Part shown: in pieces, positions 18,495 to 25,745 of the stretch
Position numbering within the stretch: position 1 is the first letter of the stretch
How the letters are laid out: the number at the start of each line of letters is the position of its first letter
DNA from: Desulfolutivibrio sulfoxidireducens
GTDB taxonomy: Bacteria; Desulfobacterota; Desulfovibrionia; Desulfovibrionales; Desulfovibrionaceae
Reading direction: 5' to 3'
Assembly: GCF_013376475.1 (NCBI RefSeq)
Contig: NZ_CP045508.1
Location: 3,198,001 to 3,262,000 of the forward strand
DNA: 64,000 nt
Notes under the pieces: model-generated
Seen by the model: the letters and a program-made list of their open reading frames with translations, nothing else
Databases searched by the model: none
Told to the model about the DNA's origin: nothing
Translations under genes and position numbers: made by a program

Positions 18495-19211
18495 CTGTCC
18501 GAAGAAGACCTGCCCCGCCACGTGGCCGTGATCATGGACGGCAACGGCCGGTGGGCCACAAAGCGCGGGCTGCCGCGCAGCGACGGCCACAAGGCCGGGA
18601 CCGAGGCGGCCAGGGCCGTGGTCACCCGCTGCCGGGAACGCGGAATCGGGCATCTCACCTTGTACACCTTCTCCAAGGAAAACTGGGGAAGGCCCAAGGA
18701 CGAGATCTCGTTTCTGTTCGACCTCTTGACCCGCTTCGTCAGCCGCGAGGCCGACACCCTGCTCGAGCGCGGCATCAGGCTGACGGTTTTCGGGGAGTTG
18801 GCCGGCCTGCCCCTGACCCCGCGCCAGGCCCTTGCCCATGTCATCAAAAAGACCGCCGGCTGCCGGGACATGCGCCTGAACCTGGCCCTCAACTATTCCG
18901 GCCGGGAAGAGATCCTGCGCGCCTGCCGGGCGCTCGCGGCCAAGGGCGTCCCCCCGGCGGACATCACCGACGAACGCTTCGCGGCCGAGCTGTACACCGC
19001 CGGGCAACCCGATCCGGACCTGGTCATCCGCACCAGCGGCGAACTGCGCATCAGCAACTATCTGTTGTGGCAGTCGGCCTACAGCGAATTTTATTTCCCG
19101 GAGACGCTGTGGCCGGATTTCACGGCCGCCGAATTCGACAAGGCCATCGAGGAGTACCGCTCTCGTCGCAGGCGGTTCGGACTGACCGGGGATCAGACGG
19201 AAAAAATCTGA
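18495..19211 (+). CDS. uppS: undecaprenyl diphosphate synthase (isoprenyl transferase), probable CTG start
   Basis: Condenses isopentenyl diphosphate with farnesyl diphosphate to make the C55 lipid carrier for cell-wall synthesis. VAVIMDGNGRWA carries the catalytic Asp, and RTSGELRISNYLLWQSAYSE the IPP-binding region. No ATG, GTG or TTG lies in frame between the frr stop and GTG 18522, yet the family-conserved LPRHVA lies upstream of that GTG. CTG 18495 has GGAG at 18483-18486, eight bases away, and gives MSEEDLPRHVAVIMDG, a normal N-terminus. A GTG start would remove LPRH. The usual cdsA and dxr neighbours are absent. Confidence 0.9.
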   Translation: MSEEDLPRHVAVIMDGNGRWATKRGLPRSDGHKAGTEAARAVVTRCRERGIGHLTLYTFSKENWGRPKDEISFLFDLLTRFVSREADTLLERGIRLTVFGELAGLPLTPRQALAHVIKKTAGCRDMRLNLALNYSGREEILRACRALAAKGVPPADITDERFAAELYTAGQPDPDLVIRTSGELRISNYLLWQSAYSEFYFPETLWPDFTAAEFDKAIEEYRSRRRRFGLTGDQTEKI

Positions 19212-19404
19212 ACATGATGCGGGGCGTTAGGCCGGAAAAGCGCGACCACGGCCCCGTGCCCGGCAAAGGCGTTGCGTCCGGGCGGGACGTTCCCGACGCC
19301 CTGCGGGGCCTCCGGCAATGTCCCGCATGTTTTCCCTCAACGCAACATCCTGGGTTTGCCGTTTCACTTTGCAAAAACAGGAATGTTTTTTCGCGAACGT
19401 GACG

Positions 19405-19695
19405 CTAGTGGTCCATGAAATTGGCCATGACCTGGATGAATTTTTCCAGGACCCGGCGGCTGTCCCCGCCCTCGGCCAGAAGGGCCTCCTCCTGGCAACG
19501 CGACAGGTATCGCCGCAGGATGAGCCCGCTGGCGGCGTTGAGGGCGGAACGCACGGCCCGGACCTGCACCAGGATATCCTCGCATTCCTTGCCGCTCTCG
19601 ATCATCTTCTGGACGCCACGGACCTGGCCCTCGATGCGCTTGAGCCGGGAAAGGATGGTTTTTCGCAGGGCTTCCTGCTCCTCAAGATTGTGCAT
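19405..19695 (-). CDS. CsoR/FrmR/CstR-family repressor with a CstR-like two-cysteine site
   Basis: 96 residues, all-helical DUF156 fold (RLKRIEGQVRGVQKMI; VRAVRSALNAASGLIL). The sensing residues are Cys in KECED and Cys in LSRC, 29 residues apart, which is the spacing of the paired Cys in copper CsoR and persulfide-sensing CstR. The His that copper CsoR uses four residues before the second Cys is Tyr here. That favours a reactive-sulfur (CstR-type) rather than a Cu(I) sensor. ATG 19695 is chosen because it begins the conserved domain; an upstream extension looks spurious. It is divergent from the gene at 19850, a possible target. Confidence 0.85.
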   Translation of the reverse strand: MHNLEEQEALRKTILSRLKRIEGQVRGVQKMIESGKECEDILVQVRAVRSALNAASGLILRRYLSRCQEEALLAEGGDSRRVLEKFIQVMANFMDH

Positions 19696-19849
19696 CGCGC
19701 TTTCCGCCTTTTTGACCGGATGGCTGGTTTCTCGGTTGCGCCGTGATGTACCCCCGAGCCCGGCCCGCATGCAACAACAGATGTGCCCCGCACCCCGGGC
19801 AGGACCGCCAGGACCTCCCCCGGACCTGCCATACGAAAGGAGTTAGGCC

Positions 19850-20434
19850 ATGATTCCCTTGGAACCGCTTTCGCTTGAGACCAAGATTTTTTTCTTGAGC
19901 GCTGTGGAATTCGGCGCCCGCCTTTTTCAAGGGCCGGGCGGCCCCGACGGCGAAAACTGGCTGGAGCTTGTCCTGCACGGCCCGGCCGAACTGGCGAACC
20001 TGCTCCCCGACCATCGCCCAGCCGCCCCGGACGACGATCCCGACTTCGCCATCCCGGCGCTTCTGGCCCGGCTGACGGAAAGGGACGAGGCGAGCGGGGA
20101 ACAGATCCTTGAACGCGAATTCACGCGCCTTTTCGCGGCGAACGGGGAGTCCGCGGCCGCGCCCCAAACCGCCTCCGACAGCGCCATGCCCCCCGGCGGC
20201 CTTGCCGGCCGGCTGGCCCGTGATCTCGAAACCCTGACCGCCCTTCTGGCCAAGGGCTGGCTGGCCAAAGAACCGGACAGGATCGCCCAGGCCGGGACCA
20301 TGTGCCGGGACGCGCTGACCCCCTGCCTTGCCGCGCTGCACGGCCGGCTGGCGACGACCGACCGCACCGGGGTCCACGCGGCGGCCGTGGCCATGCTGCT
20401 TTCCGTGGTCCGGGGCATCGGCCGCGCCGTCTGA
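19850..20434 (+). CDS. hypothetical helical protein, possibly TorD/NarJ-type chaperone
   Basis: 194 residues, Ala/Leu-rich and helical, with no membrane segment. LEREFTRLF (about residues 85-93) resembles the ExxRLF-type motif of TorD/DmsD chaperones that fold molybdoenzyme subunits, but the following Pro-rich YES motif is not clear. GAAAGGAGTT precedes ATG 19850. No molybdoenzyme is adjacent. It is divergent from the CstR-like regulator. The assignment is weak. Confidence 0.5.
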   Translation: MIPLEPLSLETKIFFLSAVEFGARLFQGPGGPDGENWLELVLHGPAELANLLPDHRPAAPDDDPDFAIPALLARLTERDEASGEQILEREFTRLFAANGESAAAPQTASDSAMPPGGLAGRLARDLETLTALLAKGWLAKEPDRIAQAGTMCRDALTPCLAALHGRLATTDRTGVHAAAVAMLLSVVRGIGRAV

Positions 20435-20493
20435 TCCCGACCGTCTCCCTTGGGAAGAGGTCCGCGCCCTCTTCTGCGCAATCCTTCATCATT

Positions 20494-20538
20494 CGATAAA
20501 AAATTATTGTTGCACGATGATTTTTTATCGTTTATATC
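20494..20538 (+). promoter_or_regulatory. sigma-70 promoter with embedded 11-bp inverted-repeat operator
   Basis: TTGCAC (20510-20515), a 17-bp spacer, and TATATC (20533-20538) form a good promoter for the DUF2975/HTH genes. CGATAAAAAAT (20494-20504) and ATTTTTTATCG (20520-20530) are perfect inverted repeats that bracket the -35 box, with the right arm filling the spacer. This is the expected position for a repressor site, most simply for the HTH protein encoded at 21237. The hairpin could also terminate the upstream gene. Confidence 0.6.
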
Positions 20539-20618
20539 CTGTGGCCAGCACGGTTCGGCCGCCTGCGGCGGCCGGCCGGACCCGGCGCGATCCCGCGCCC
20601 CAACCCACTGGAGGCCCC

Positions 20619-21152
20619 ATGGACAATCTCGGTCGCATCCGCTCCGTCAGCCGGAATTTCAAGGTCCTGTGCACGGCCCTTATGGCCCTTCTCCCCCTGT
20701 TTCTGGCGGCCTACTGGGCCTTGCTCAACGAACTGCCCCGGTCCATGCTGGAGCCTCTGCCCGTGGCCCCGTCCGGAGCCCTTGGTCCCGGCCTGCGCCT
20801 GCTCGGGTTTCTGGCCACCATGATCCCGTGCGGCGTGCTCCTGTACGCCCTGTGGCGGCTGCGGCGGCTTTTTTCCCTGTACATGGCGGGGCGCATCTTC
20901 GGCCCGGAAAACGTGGCCTGCTACCGCGCCCTGGGCAAGACCCTCATGTGCTGGGCCGGAGCGGCCTTCGTGCAGACGCCCCTTTTGTCCATCATCGCCA
21001 CCCTGCCCAACCCCCCGGGAACCAGGCTGTTGATGCTCGGGGTCGGTTCCGGCGAACTGGGCTTCCTGTTTTTGGGGGGCCTGGTCCTTCTGGTGTCCTG
21101 GGTCATGGACGAGGGCCGCCGGCTCGACGAGGAACAGGCCCTGACCGTCTGA
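20619..21152 (+). CDS. DUF2975 membrane protein
   Basis: 177 residues with about four transmembrane helices (VLCTALMALLPLFLAAYW; LLGFLATMIPCGVLLYALW; MCWAGAAFVQTPLLSIIA; LGFLFLGGLVLLVSWVMDEG). The MDEGRRLDEEQALTV end and the adjacent small HTH gene are typical of DUF2975 loci. Function is unknown; such pairs are thought to be a membrane protein with its cognate regulator. TGGAGG precedes ATG 20619. Confidence 0.8.
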   Translation: MDNLGRIRSVSRNFKVLCTALMALLPLFLAAYWALLNELPRSMLEPLPVAPSGALGPGLRLLGFLATMIPCGVLLYALWRLRRLFSLYMAGRIFGPENVACYRALGKTLMCWAGAAFVQTPLLSIIATLPNPPGTRLLMLGVGSGELGFLFLGGLVLLVSWVMDEGRRLDEEQALTV

Positions 21153-21236
21153 CGGACGTCGCCGCACGCCCCCGCAACGCCTACCCGCGTCCCCCCGGAC
21201 AGCCCCGCATCCGGGGGGACGCCATGAGCCGCAACC

Positions 21237-21458
21237 ATGCCCATCATCGTGAATCTGGACGTCATGCTGGCCAAACGCAAGGTCTCCTCCAAGGAACTGG
21301 CCGAGACCGTGGGCATCACCGCCCAGAATCTGTCCATCCTCAAGACCGGCAAGGCCAAGGCCATCCGCTTCTCCACGCTTTCGGCCATCTGCCGCAAGCT
21401 CGACTGCGCCCCCGGGGATATCCTGGAATACCAACCCGACGACGCCCCGCCGGCCTGA
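21237..21458 (+). CDS. small HTH (XRE/YozG-like) transcriptional regulator
   Basis: 73 residues: one Cro/C1-type helix-turn-helix (KELAETVGITAQNLSILKTG, then CRKLDCAPGDILEY), the form that regularly accompanies DUF2975. Probably binds the inverted repeat at 20494-20530 and controls its own two-gene unit; that is inference. Confidence 0.85.
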   Translation: MPIIVNLDVMLAKRKVSSKELAETVGITAQNLSILKTGKAKAIRFSTLSAICRKLDCAPGDILEYQPDDAPPA

Positions 21459-21511
21459 CGAGCCCACGCCGCCCGCTTCCCTTCCTTACGGGAAGAGCAT
21501 ATAGCTCGACC

Positions 21512-22501
21512 ATGTCCCGCGCCGCGCCCCGCCTGTGCGCCCTTTTCCTCGCCCTCGTCGGGCTTCTGGCCGTCCCCAGCCCCGAAACCCGCGCCCAGGA
21601 CCTGAAAAAGGCCTCGCTCATCCCCCAGTGGGAGCCCCAGGCCCAGTTCGCCGGCTATTACGTGGCCCTGGCCAAGGGATTCTACCGCGCCCGCGGCGTG
21701 GACATGACCATCCTGCGCGGCGGCCCCAAAAGCCCGCCCTCGCGCCTGCTCTTCGACGGCCGGGCCACCTTCGGGACCTTCTTTCTGCCCACGGCCATCA
21801 AACTGCGCTCCGACGGCCTGCCCCTGGTCAACATCTGCCAGATCGTGCGCCGCTCCTCCCTTGTGCTCATCGCCCGAAAAGACTCCGGCATCCGCGAACC
21901 AAAGGACTTACACGGCCGCCGGGTAAGCATGTGGGGCCCGGAATTTCGGCTCCAGCCCGAGACCTTCTTCCGCAAGCACGGCGTGACCGTCATCCCCAAA
22001 CCCCAGGGGTTCACCGTGGACCTGTTTTTGCGCGGCGGCGTGAACGTGGTCTCGGGCATGCTCTACAACGAATACCACACCCTCATAAATGCCGGCCTGG
22101 ACCCTGACGAACTGACTGTCTTCGCCATGGACGACCACGGCCTGAGCTTCCCCGAGGACGGCATCTACTGCACGGATAAAATCCTGCAAACCGATCCGGA
22201 GTTGTGCCGGGCCGTGGCCCAGGCCTCCCTTGAAGGCTGGAAATGGGCCTTCGAACACCCCGAACAGGCCCTGGACGTGGTCATGAGCCACGTCAACGCC
22301 GCCAACCTGCCCACCAACCGCATGCACCAAAAATGGATGCTGGCCCGCATGCAAGACATCATCGCCCCCCAGGGCGTGACCGCCCCCCTAGGCTCCCTGT
22401 CCCGGGACGAATACCAGGCCGTGGGCACGGCCATGCTCCAGGCCGGACTCATCACCACCATCCCCCCCTACGAGGCGTTTTATGCCGACCTCGCCAAGTA
22501 A
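21512..22501 (+). CDS. periplasmic ABC-type substrate-binding protein (NMT1/THI5-like)
   Basis: 329 residues with a signal peptide (LCALFLALVGLLAVPSPETRA). WEPQAQFAGYYVALAKGFYR and DLHGRRVSMWGPEF are typical of the NMT1/THI5-like binding proteins that bind pyrimidine or other small ligands. No permease or ATPase is nearby. Its last 20 bases overlap the start of a membrane receptor phosphatase, so it may deliver ligand to that receptor instead of to a transporter. Confidence 0.85.
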   Translation: MSRAAPRLCALFLALVGLLAVPSPETRAQDLKKASLIPQWEPQAQFAGYYVALAKGFYRARGVDMTILRGGPKSPPSRLLFDGRATFGTFFLPTAIKLRSDGLPLVNICQIVRRSSLVLIARKDSGIREPKDLHGRRVSMWGPEFRLQPETFFRKHGVTVIPKPQGFTVDLFLRGGVNVVSGMLYNEYHTLINAGLDPDELTVFAMDDHGLSFPEDGIYCTDKILQTDPELCRAVAQASLEGWKWAFEHPEQALDVVMSHVNAANLPTNRMHQKWMLARMQDIIAPQGVTAPLGSLSRDEYQAVGTAMLQAGLITTIPPYEAFYADLAK

Positions 22502-24419
22502 CCGCAGGCGGCTGGGCCTGGGGTTCAAGCTGGCCCTGTTCATCCTGACCAGCACCACGCTCATCTTCGCGGCCGCCTTCGCCTACAACTACCAGTGCTC
22601 GCGCGCGCTCATCCTCAAAAACGTGGAGGACAGCGCCAGAAACCTGGCCCACGACTCGGTCCAGCGCATGGAGACGGTCTTTGCCGGGGTCGGCCGCATC
22701 CCCACCTTTCTGGCCTTCACCCTAAGCGAATCCTTCCCGGATATCTCCGAACTCAAGGATTTTCTGCGCGATTTCCTGCACGCCGTTCCCGAGGTCTTCG
22801 GCACCACCGTGGCCTTCGAGCCCTACGCCTTCGACCGCCGCACCCGATTCTTCGCCCCCTATTTTTTCAAGGACAAGGACGGCCTGGGTTTCACCATGCT
22901 CGGCGGCGACGACTACGACTATTTCCTTTTGGACTGGTACCTGATCCCCAGGGAACTCAACCGGCCCATGTGGAGCGAGCCCTACTTCGACGAGGGCGGC
23001 GGCAACGTGCTCATGACCACCTTAAGCGTCCCCTTCCACCGCGGCGACTCCAAAACCTTCGCCGGCGTGGTCACGGCCGACATCTCCCTGGACTGGCTCA
23101 AGGCCATGGTGGCCAAGATCTCGGTCTACAACTCCGGATACGCCTTCCTTGTGAGCAAAAACGGCGTGTTCGTGGCCCACCCGGAAAAACGCTACCTCAT
23201 GCGCGAAAGCATCTTCAGCCTGGCCGAGTCCCTAAACAGCCCCACCCTGCGCGAGATCGGCAGGGCTATGGTCCAGGGCAAGGAGGGATTCGCCCGCCTG
23301 CCCGAGGCCTTCACCGGCAAACCGGCCTGGGTCTACTACGCCCCGGTGCCCTCCACAGGCTGGTCCATGGGCATCATCGTGCCCGAGGCCGAACTCTTCG
23401 CCGACCTGCATGCCCTAAGCCGGGACATCGTGACCATCGGCATCGCCGGATTCGCCATCCTCTTCGCGGTCATCGCCGCCATCTCCATCCGCATCACCCG
23501 GCCCCTGCGCGCCCTGGCCCAAAAGACCACCGAGATCGCCAAGGGCAACCTGGACGTGGACCTGCCCGCCCTGCGCGGCACGGACGAGGTCTGCGAACTC
23601 TCCCAATCCTTCCAGGACATGCGCAACGCCCTTAAGGACTACATCGCCAACCTGACCGAGACCACCAAGGCCAAGGAACGCATGGAGTCCGAATTAAAAA
23701 TCGCCAAAAACATCCAGATGAGCTTTCTGCCCAAACGCTTCCCGCCCTTCCCGGACATCAGCCACTTCGACCTGCACGCGGCCCTGGCGCCGGCCAGGGA
23801 GGTCGGCGGCGACCTCTACGACTTCTTCCTTCTGGACGAGACGCACCTGTTTTTCTCCGTGGGCGACGTCTCGGGCAAGGGCGTCCCGGCCGCCCTGTTC
23901 ATGGCCGTGACCAAGACCCTCATCAAGGGCAACGCCGAATCCGACACGGACCCGGCGGACATCCTGACCAAGGTCAACGCCGAACTGTGCGTGGACAACG
24001 AACAACTGCTCTTCGTGACCATGTTCTGCGCCATCCTGGACTTCACCACCGGCGAGCTCGTCTTCTCCAACGCCGGACACAACCCGCCCGTGCTTCTGCG
24101 GGCCGACGGCGCCACGGAATTCCTCGCCCTGCCGCGCGGCGTCTTCCTCGGCGTCATGGACGAGGCCGTCTACCGCACCGGCCGCATCACCCTGGCCCCG
24201 GGCGATGCCCTGCTGGTCTACACCGACGGCGTCACCGAGGCCATGAACGAGGCCGAACAGCTCTATTCCAGCGCCCGGCTCCTCGATCTTCTGCGCGCGG
24301 CAAACCGCACCGACGCCACGGGCCTGACCAACACGGTCATGGAATCGGTCCTGGCCTACGAGGGCGACGCGCCCCAGGCCGACGACATCACCGTCCTTGG
24401 CCTGGTCTACAAGGGATAA
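22482..24419 (+). CDS. membrane receptor PP2C-type phosphatase: dCache-HAMP-SpoIIE/RsbU
   Basis: 645 residues: TM1 (about 14-35), a periplasmic Cache-like sensor domain (about 40-308; DISLDWLKAMVAKISVYNSG followed by AFLVSKNGVFVAHPE), TM2 (about 313-335), HAMP (about 336-390), then a PP2C/SpoIIE domain (about 410-645) with metal residues in AREVGGDLYDFF and VGDVSGKGVPAALFMA. The family dephosphorylates STAS-domain anti-sigma-factor antagonists in partner-switching pathways. No STAS or kinase partner is in the window. The gene overlaps the binding-protein gene by 20 bp, and yraN starts immediately after its stop. Confidence 0.92.
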   Translation: MPTSPSNRRRLGLGFKLALFILTSTTLIFAAAFAYNYQCSRALILKNVEDSARNLAHDSVQRMETVFAGVGRIPTFLAFTLSESFPDISELKDFLRDFLHAVPEVFGTTVAFEPYAFDRRTRFFAPYFFKDKDGLGFTMLGGDDYDYFLLDWYLIPRELNRPMWSEPYFDEGGGNVLMTTLSVPFHRGDSKTFAGVVTADISLDWLKAMVAKISVYNSGYAFLVSKNGVFVAHPEKRYLMRESIFSLAESLNSPTLREIGRAMVQGKEGFARLPEAFTGKPAWVYYAPVPSTGWSMGIIVPEAELFADLHALSRDIVTIGIAGFAILFAVIAAISIRITRPLRALAQKTTEIAKGNLDVDLPALRGTDEVCELSQSFQDMRNALKDYIANLTETTKAKERMESELKIAKNIQMSFLPKRFPPFPDISHFDLHAALAPAREVGGDLYDFFLLDETHLFFSVGDVSGKGVPAALFMAVTKTLIKGNAESDTDPADILTKVNAELCVDNEQLLFVTMFCAILDFTTGELVFSNAGHNPPVLLRADGATEFLALPRGVFLGVMDEAVYRTGRITLAPGDALLVYTDGVTEAMNEAEQLYSSARLLDLLRAANRTDATGLTNTVMESVLAYEGDAPQADDITVLGLVYKG

Positions 24420-24818
24420 ATGCCCACCGCGCCGCATCTGGCCACCGGCCAACGCGGCGAGAACGCCGCCCTGGACCACCTTCTGGCCAGGGGCTGGCGC
24501 ATCGTGGCCCGCAACTGGCGCTGCCCAAAGGGCGAAATCGATTTCGTCTGCCAGACGGATGACACCCTGGTCTTCGTCGAGGTCAAAACCCGCGCCGCCT
24601 CGCCCCAGGCCGATCCGGCCGGGGCCGTCACCGCCTCCAAACGCTCCCGCCTGGTCAAGGCCGCCATGGCCTACCTGTCGCGCCACGAGGCCTGGGACCA
24701 GCCCTGCCGCTTCGATGTCGTGACCATCCTGGAGACACCGGCCGGGCCGCGCGTCGGGCATATCGAAAACGCCTTCGACGCCTCGGCATACATGGGAAGG
24801 GGCTATCAGCCGTTTTGA
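24420..24818 (+). CDS. yraN: YraN/UPF0102 family endonuclease-like protein
   Basis: 132 residues. GQRGENAALDHLLARGWRIV...KGEIDFVCQ...LVFVEVKTR is the UPF0102 signature, with a PD-(D/E)xK-type E/D-ExK core. The family is thought to be nuclease-like, with an unproven role. It starts on the base after the preceding stop, so it is translated from the same mRNA. Confidence 0.9.
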   Translation: MPTAPHLATGQRGENAALDHLLARGWRIVARNWRCPKGEIDFVCQTDDTLVFVEVKTRAASPQADPAGAVTASKRSRLVKAAMAYLSRHEAWDQPCRFDVVTILETPAGPRVGHIENAFDASAYMGRGYQPF

Positions 24819-24835
24819 GCAGCGCGGAGAAGAAA

Positions 24836-24855
24836 GCGGGGGCTTAGGCCCCCGC
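24836..24855. terminator. GC-rich hairpin after yraN
   Basis: GCGGGGGC-TTAG-GCCCCCGC, a perfect 8-bp stem 18 bp after the yraN stop, with no T-run. A second CAGGG/CCCTG hairpin follows. It probably ends the 21512-24818 unit. Confidence 0.45.
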
Positions 24856-24983
24856 CCCCCCGGCAGGGTCCTAAGCCCCCTGCCCCCCGTCACGTGCGGC
24901 CCCGCGCCCGCCGCTTCGCGGCGATCACCGGGCCGCAAACTTGGACGGGGAACAAGAAGGGGTGAGGATGGATTGGGGATGGA

Positions 24984-25012
24984 TTGACGATAGGGCAAAT
25001 GTGCCCTATGGA
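24984..25012 (+). promoter_or_regulatory. hicAB promoter with operator in the spacer
   Basis: TTGACG (24984-24989), 17 bp, TATGGA (25007-25012). The spacer is almost exactly an inverted repeat, ATAGGGCA-AATG-TGCCCTAT (24990-25009). This is a natural binding site for the HTH of HicB, which represses its own operon in known systems. The -10 overlaps the GGAGGGGAG ribosome site of hicA, so a transcript from it would have almost no leader. Confidence 0.6.
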
Positions 25013-25020
25013 GGGGAGAC

Positions 25021-25218
25021 ATGAAGTGCCGGGAGTTGTTGAGGCGACTGGCCGCCCTCGGGGCGGAAATCGAACCCGCCCGGGGCAAGGGCGGCCACGT
25101 GATGGCACGCCTTGCCGGCAGGAAAGCCCCGGTCCCCATGCACGGAGACACGGACATCGGACCGGTCTTCATCAAAATGCTGTGCAAGCACCTGGGCATC
25201 AACCCGAAGGACCTGTAA
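25021..25218 (+). CDS. hicA: HicA-type toxin (mRNA interferase)
   Basis: 65 residues, typical of the dsRBD-like HicA fold. The active-site His lies in GKGGHVMARLAGRKAPVPMH, and the C-terminus FIKMLCKHLGI matches the family. HicA cleaves mRNA when not bound by HicB. Its stop is 2 bp from the hicB start. Confidence 0.88.
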   Translation: MKCRELLRRLAALGAEIEPARGKGGHVMARLAGRKAPVPMHGDTDIGPVFIKMLCKHLGINPKDL

Positions 25219-25220
25219 TC

Positions 25221-25694
25221 ATGCGCTATGCGGTCAACCTGACCCCGGACGAGAACGGTACGGTCATCGCCGAAATCCCCGATCTGCCGGGTACGTTCAC
25301 CTTTGGAACAGATGAATCCGACGCCCTGGATATGGCCCTCGATGCGGCGCTGACCATGTTAAGCGCCATGATGGACGATAACGAGGATATTCCCCTGCCC
25401 TCTGACATCGGGCCGGACGCGCCGTTCATCGAACTGCCGCCCATGGCCGTGGTGAAGCTGGCCATCTACCAGGGCATGCGGGACCAGGGGGTGAGCCAGC
25501 TCAAGATGGCGGCGCGCCTGCATACCGACCCGAAGTCCGTTCGCCGGCTCCTCGACCTGTACCACCGCTCCAAGTGGGACCACCTGGAAATGGCGCTGGA
25601 GGCGCTGGGGTACCGCGCCGTGGTGCGGGTGGAGCCGTCGCCGATCTACCCGGGGTTTTTCGGGGGGAAGGTGAAGGAGAGGGTGGTGGGGTGA
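25221..25694 (+). CDS. hicB: HicB-type antitoxin with C-terminal HTH
   Basis: 157 residues. The N-terminal partial RNase-H-like fold is seen in YAVNLTPDENGTVIAEIPDL and ALDMALDAALTMLS. The C-terminal part (GVSQLKMAARLHTDPKSVRRL) is a helix-turn-helix that should bind the palindrome in front of hicA. Neutralises HicA. The C-terminal extension is longer than in minimal HicB proteins. Confidence 0.88.
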   Translation: MRYAVNLTPDENGTVIAEIPDLPGTFTFGTDESDALDMALDAALTMLSAMMDDNEDIPLPSDIGPDAPFIELPPMAVVKLAIYQGMRDQGVSQLKMAARLHTDPKSVRRLLDLYHRSKWDHLEMALEALGYRAVVRVEPSPIYPGFFGGKVKERVVG

Positions 25695-25745
25695 AATTAT
25701 TTCTGTACACTAATATCTATTCGTGCATACCGCCTAATCAACTCC

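Noticed and set aside
20450-21511. N-terminal extension of the binding protein by 354 codons
   Set aside because: Reads through DUF2975 and HTH genes in another frame; the signal peptide begins at 21512.
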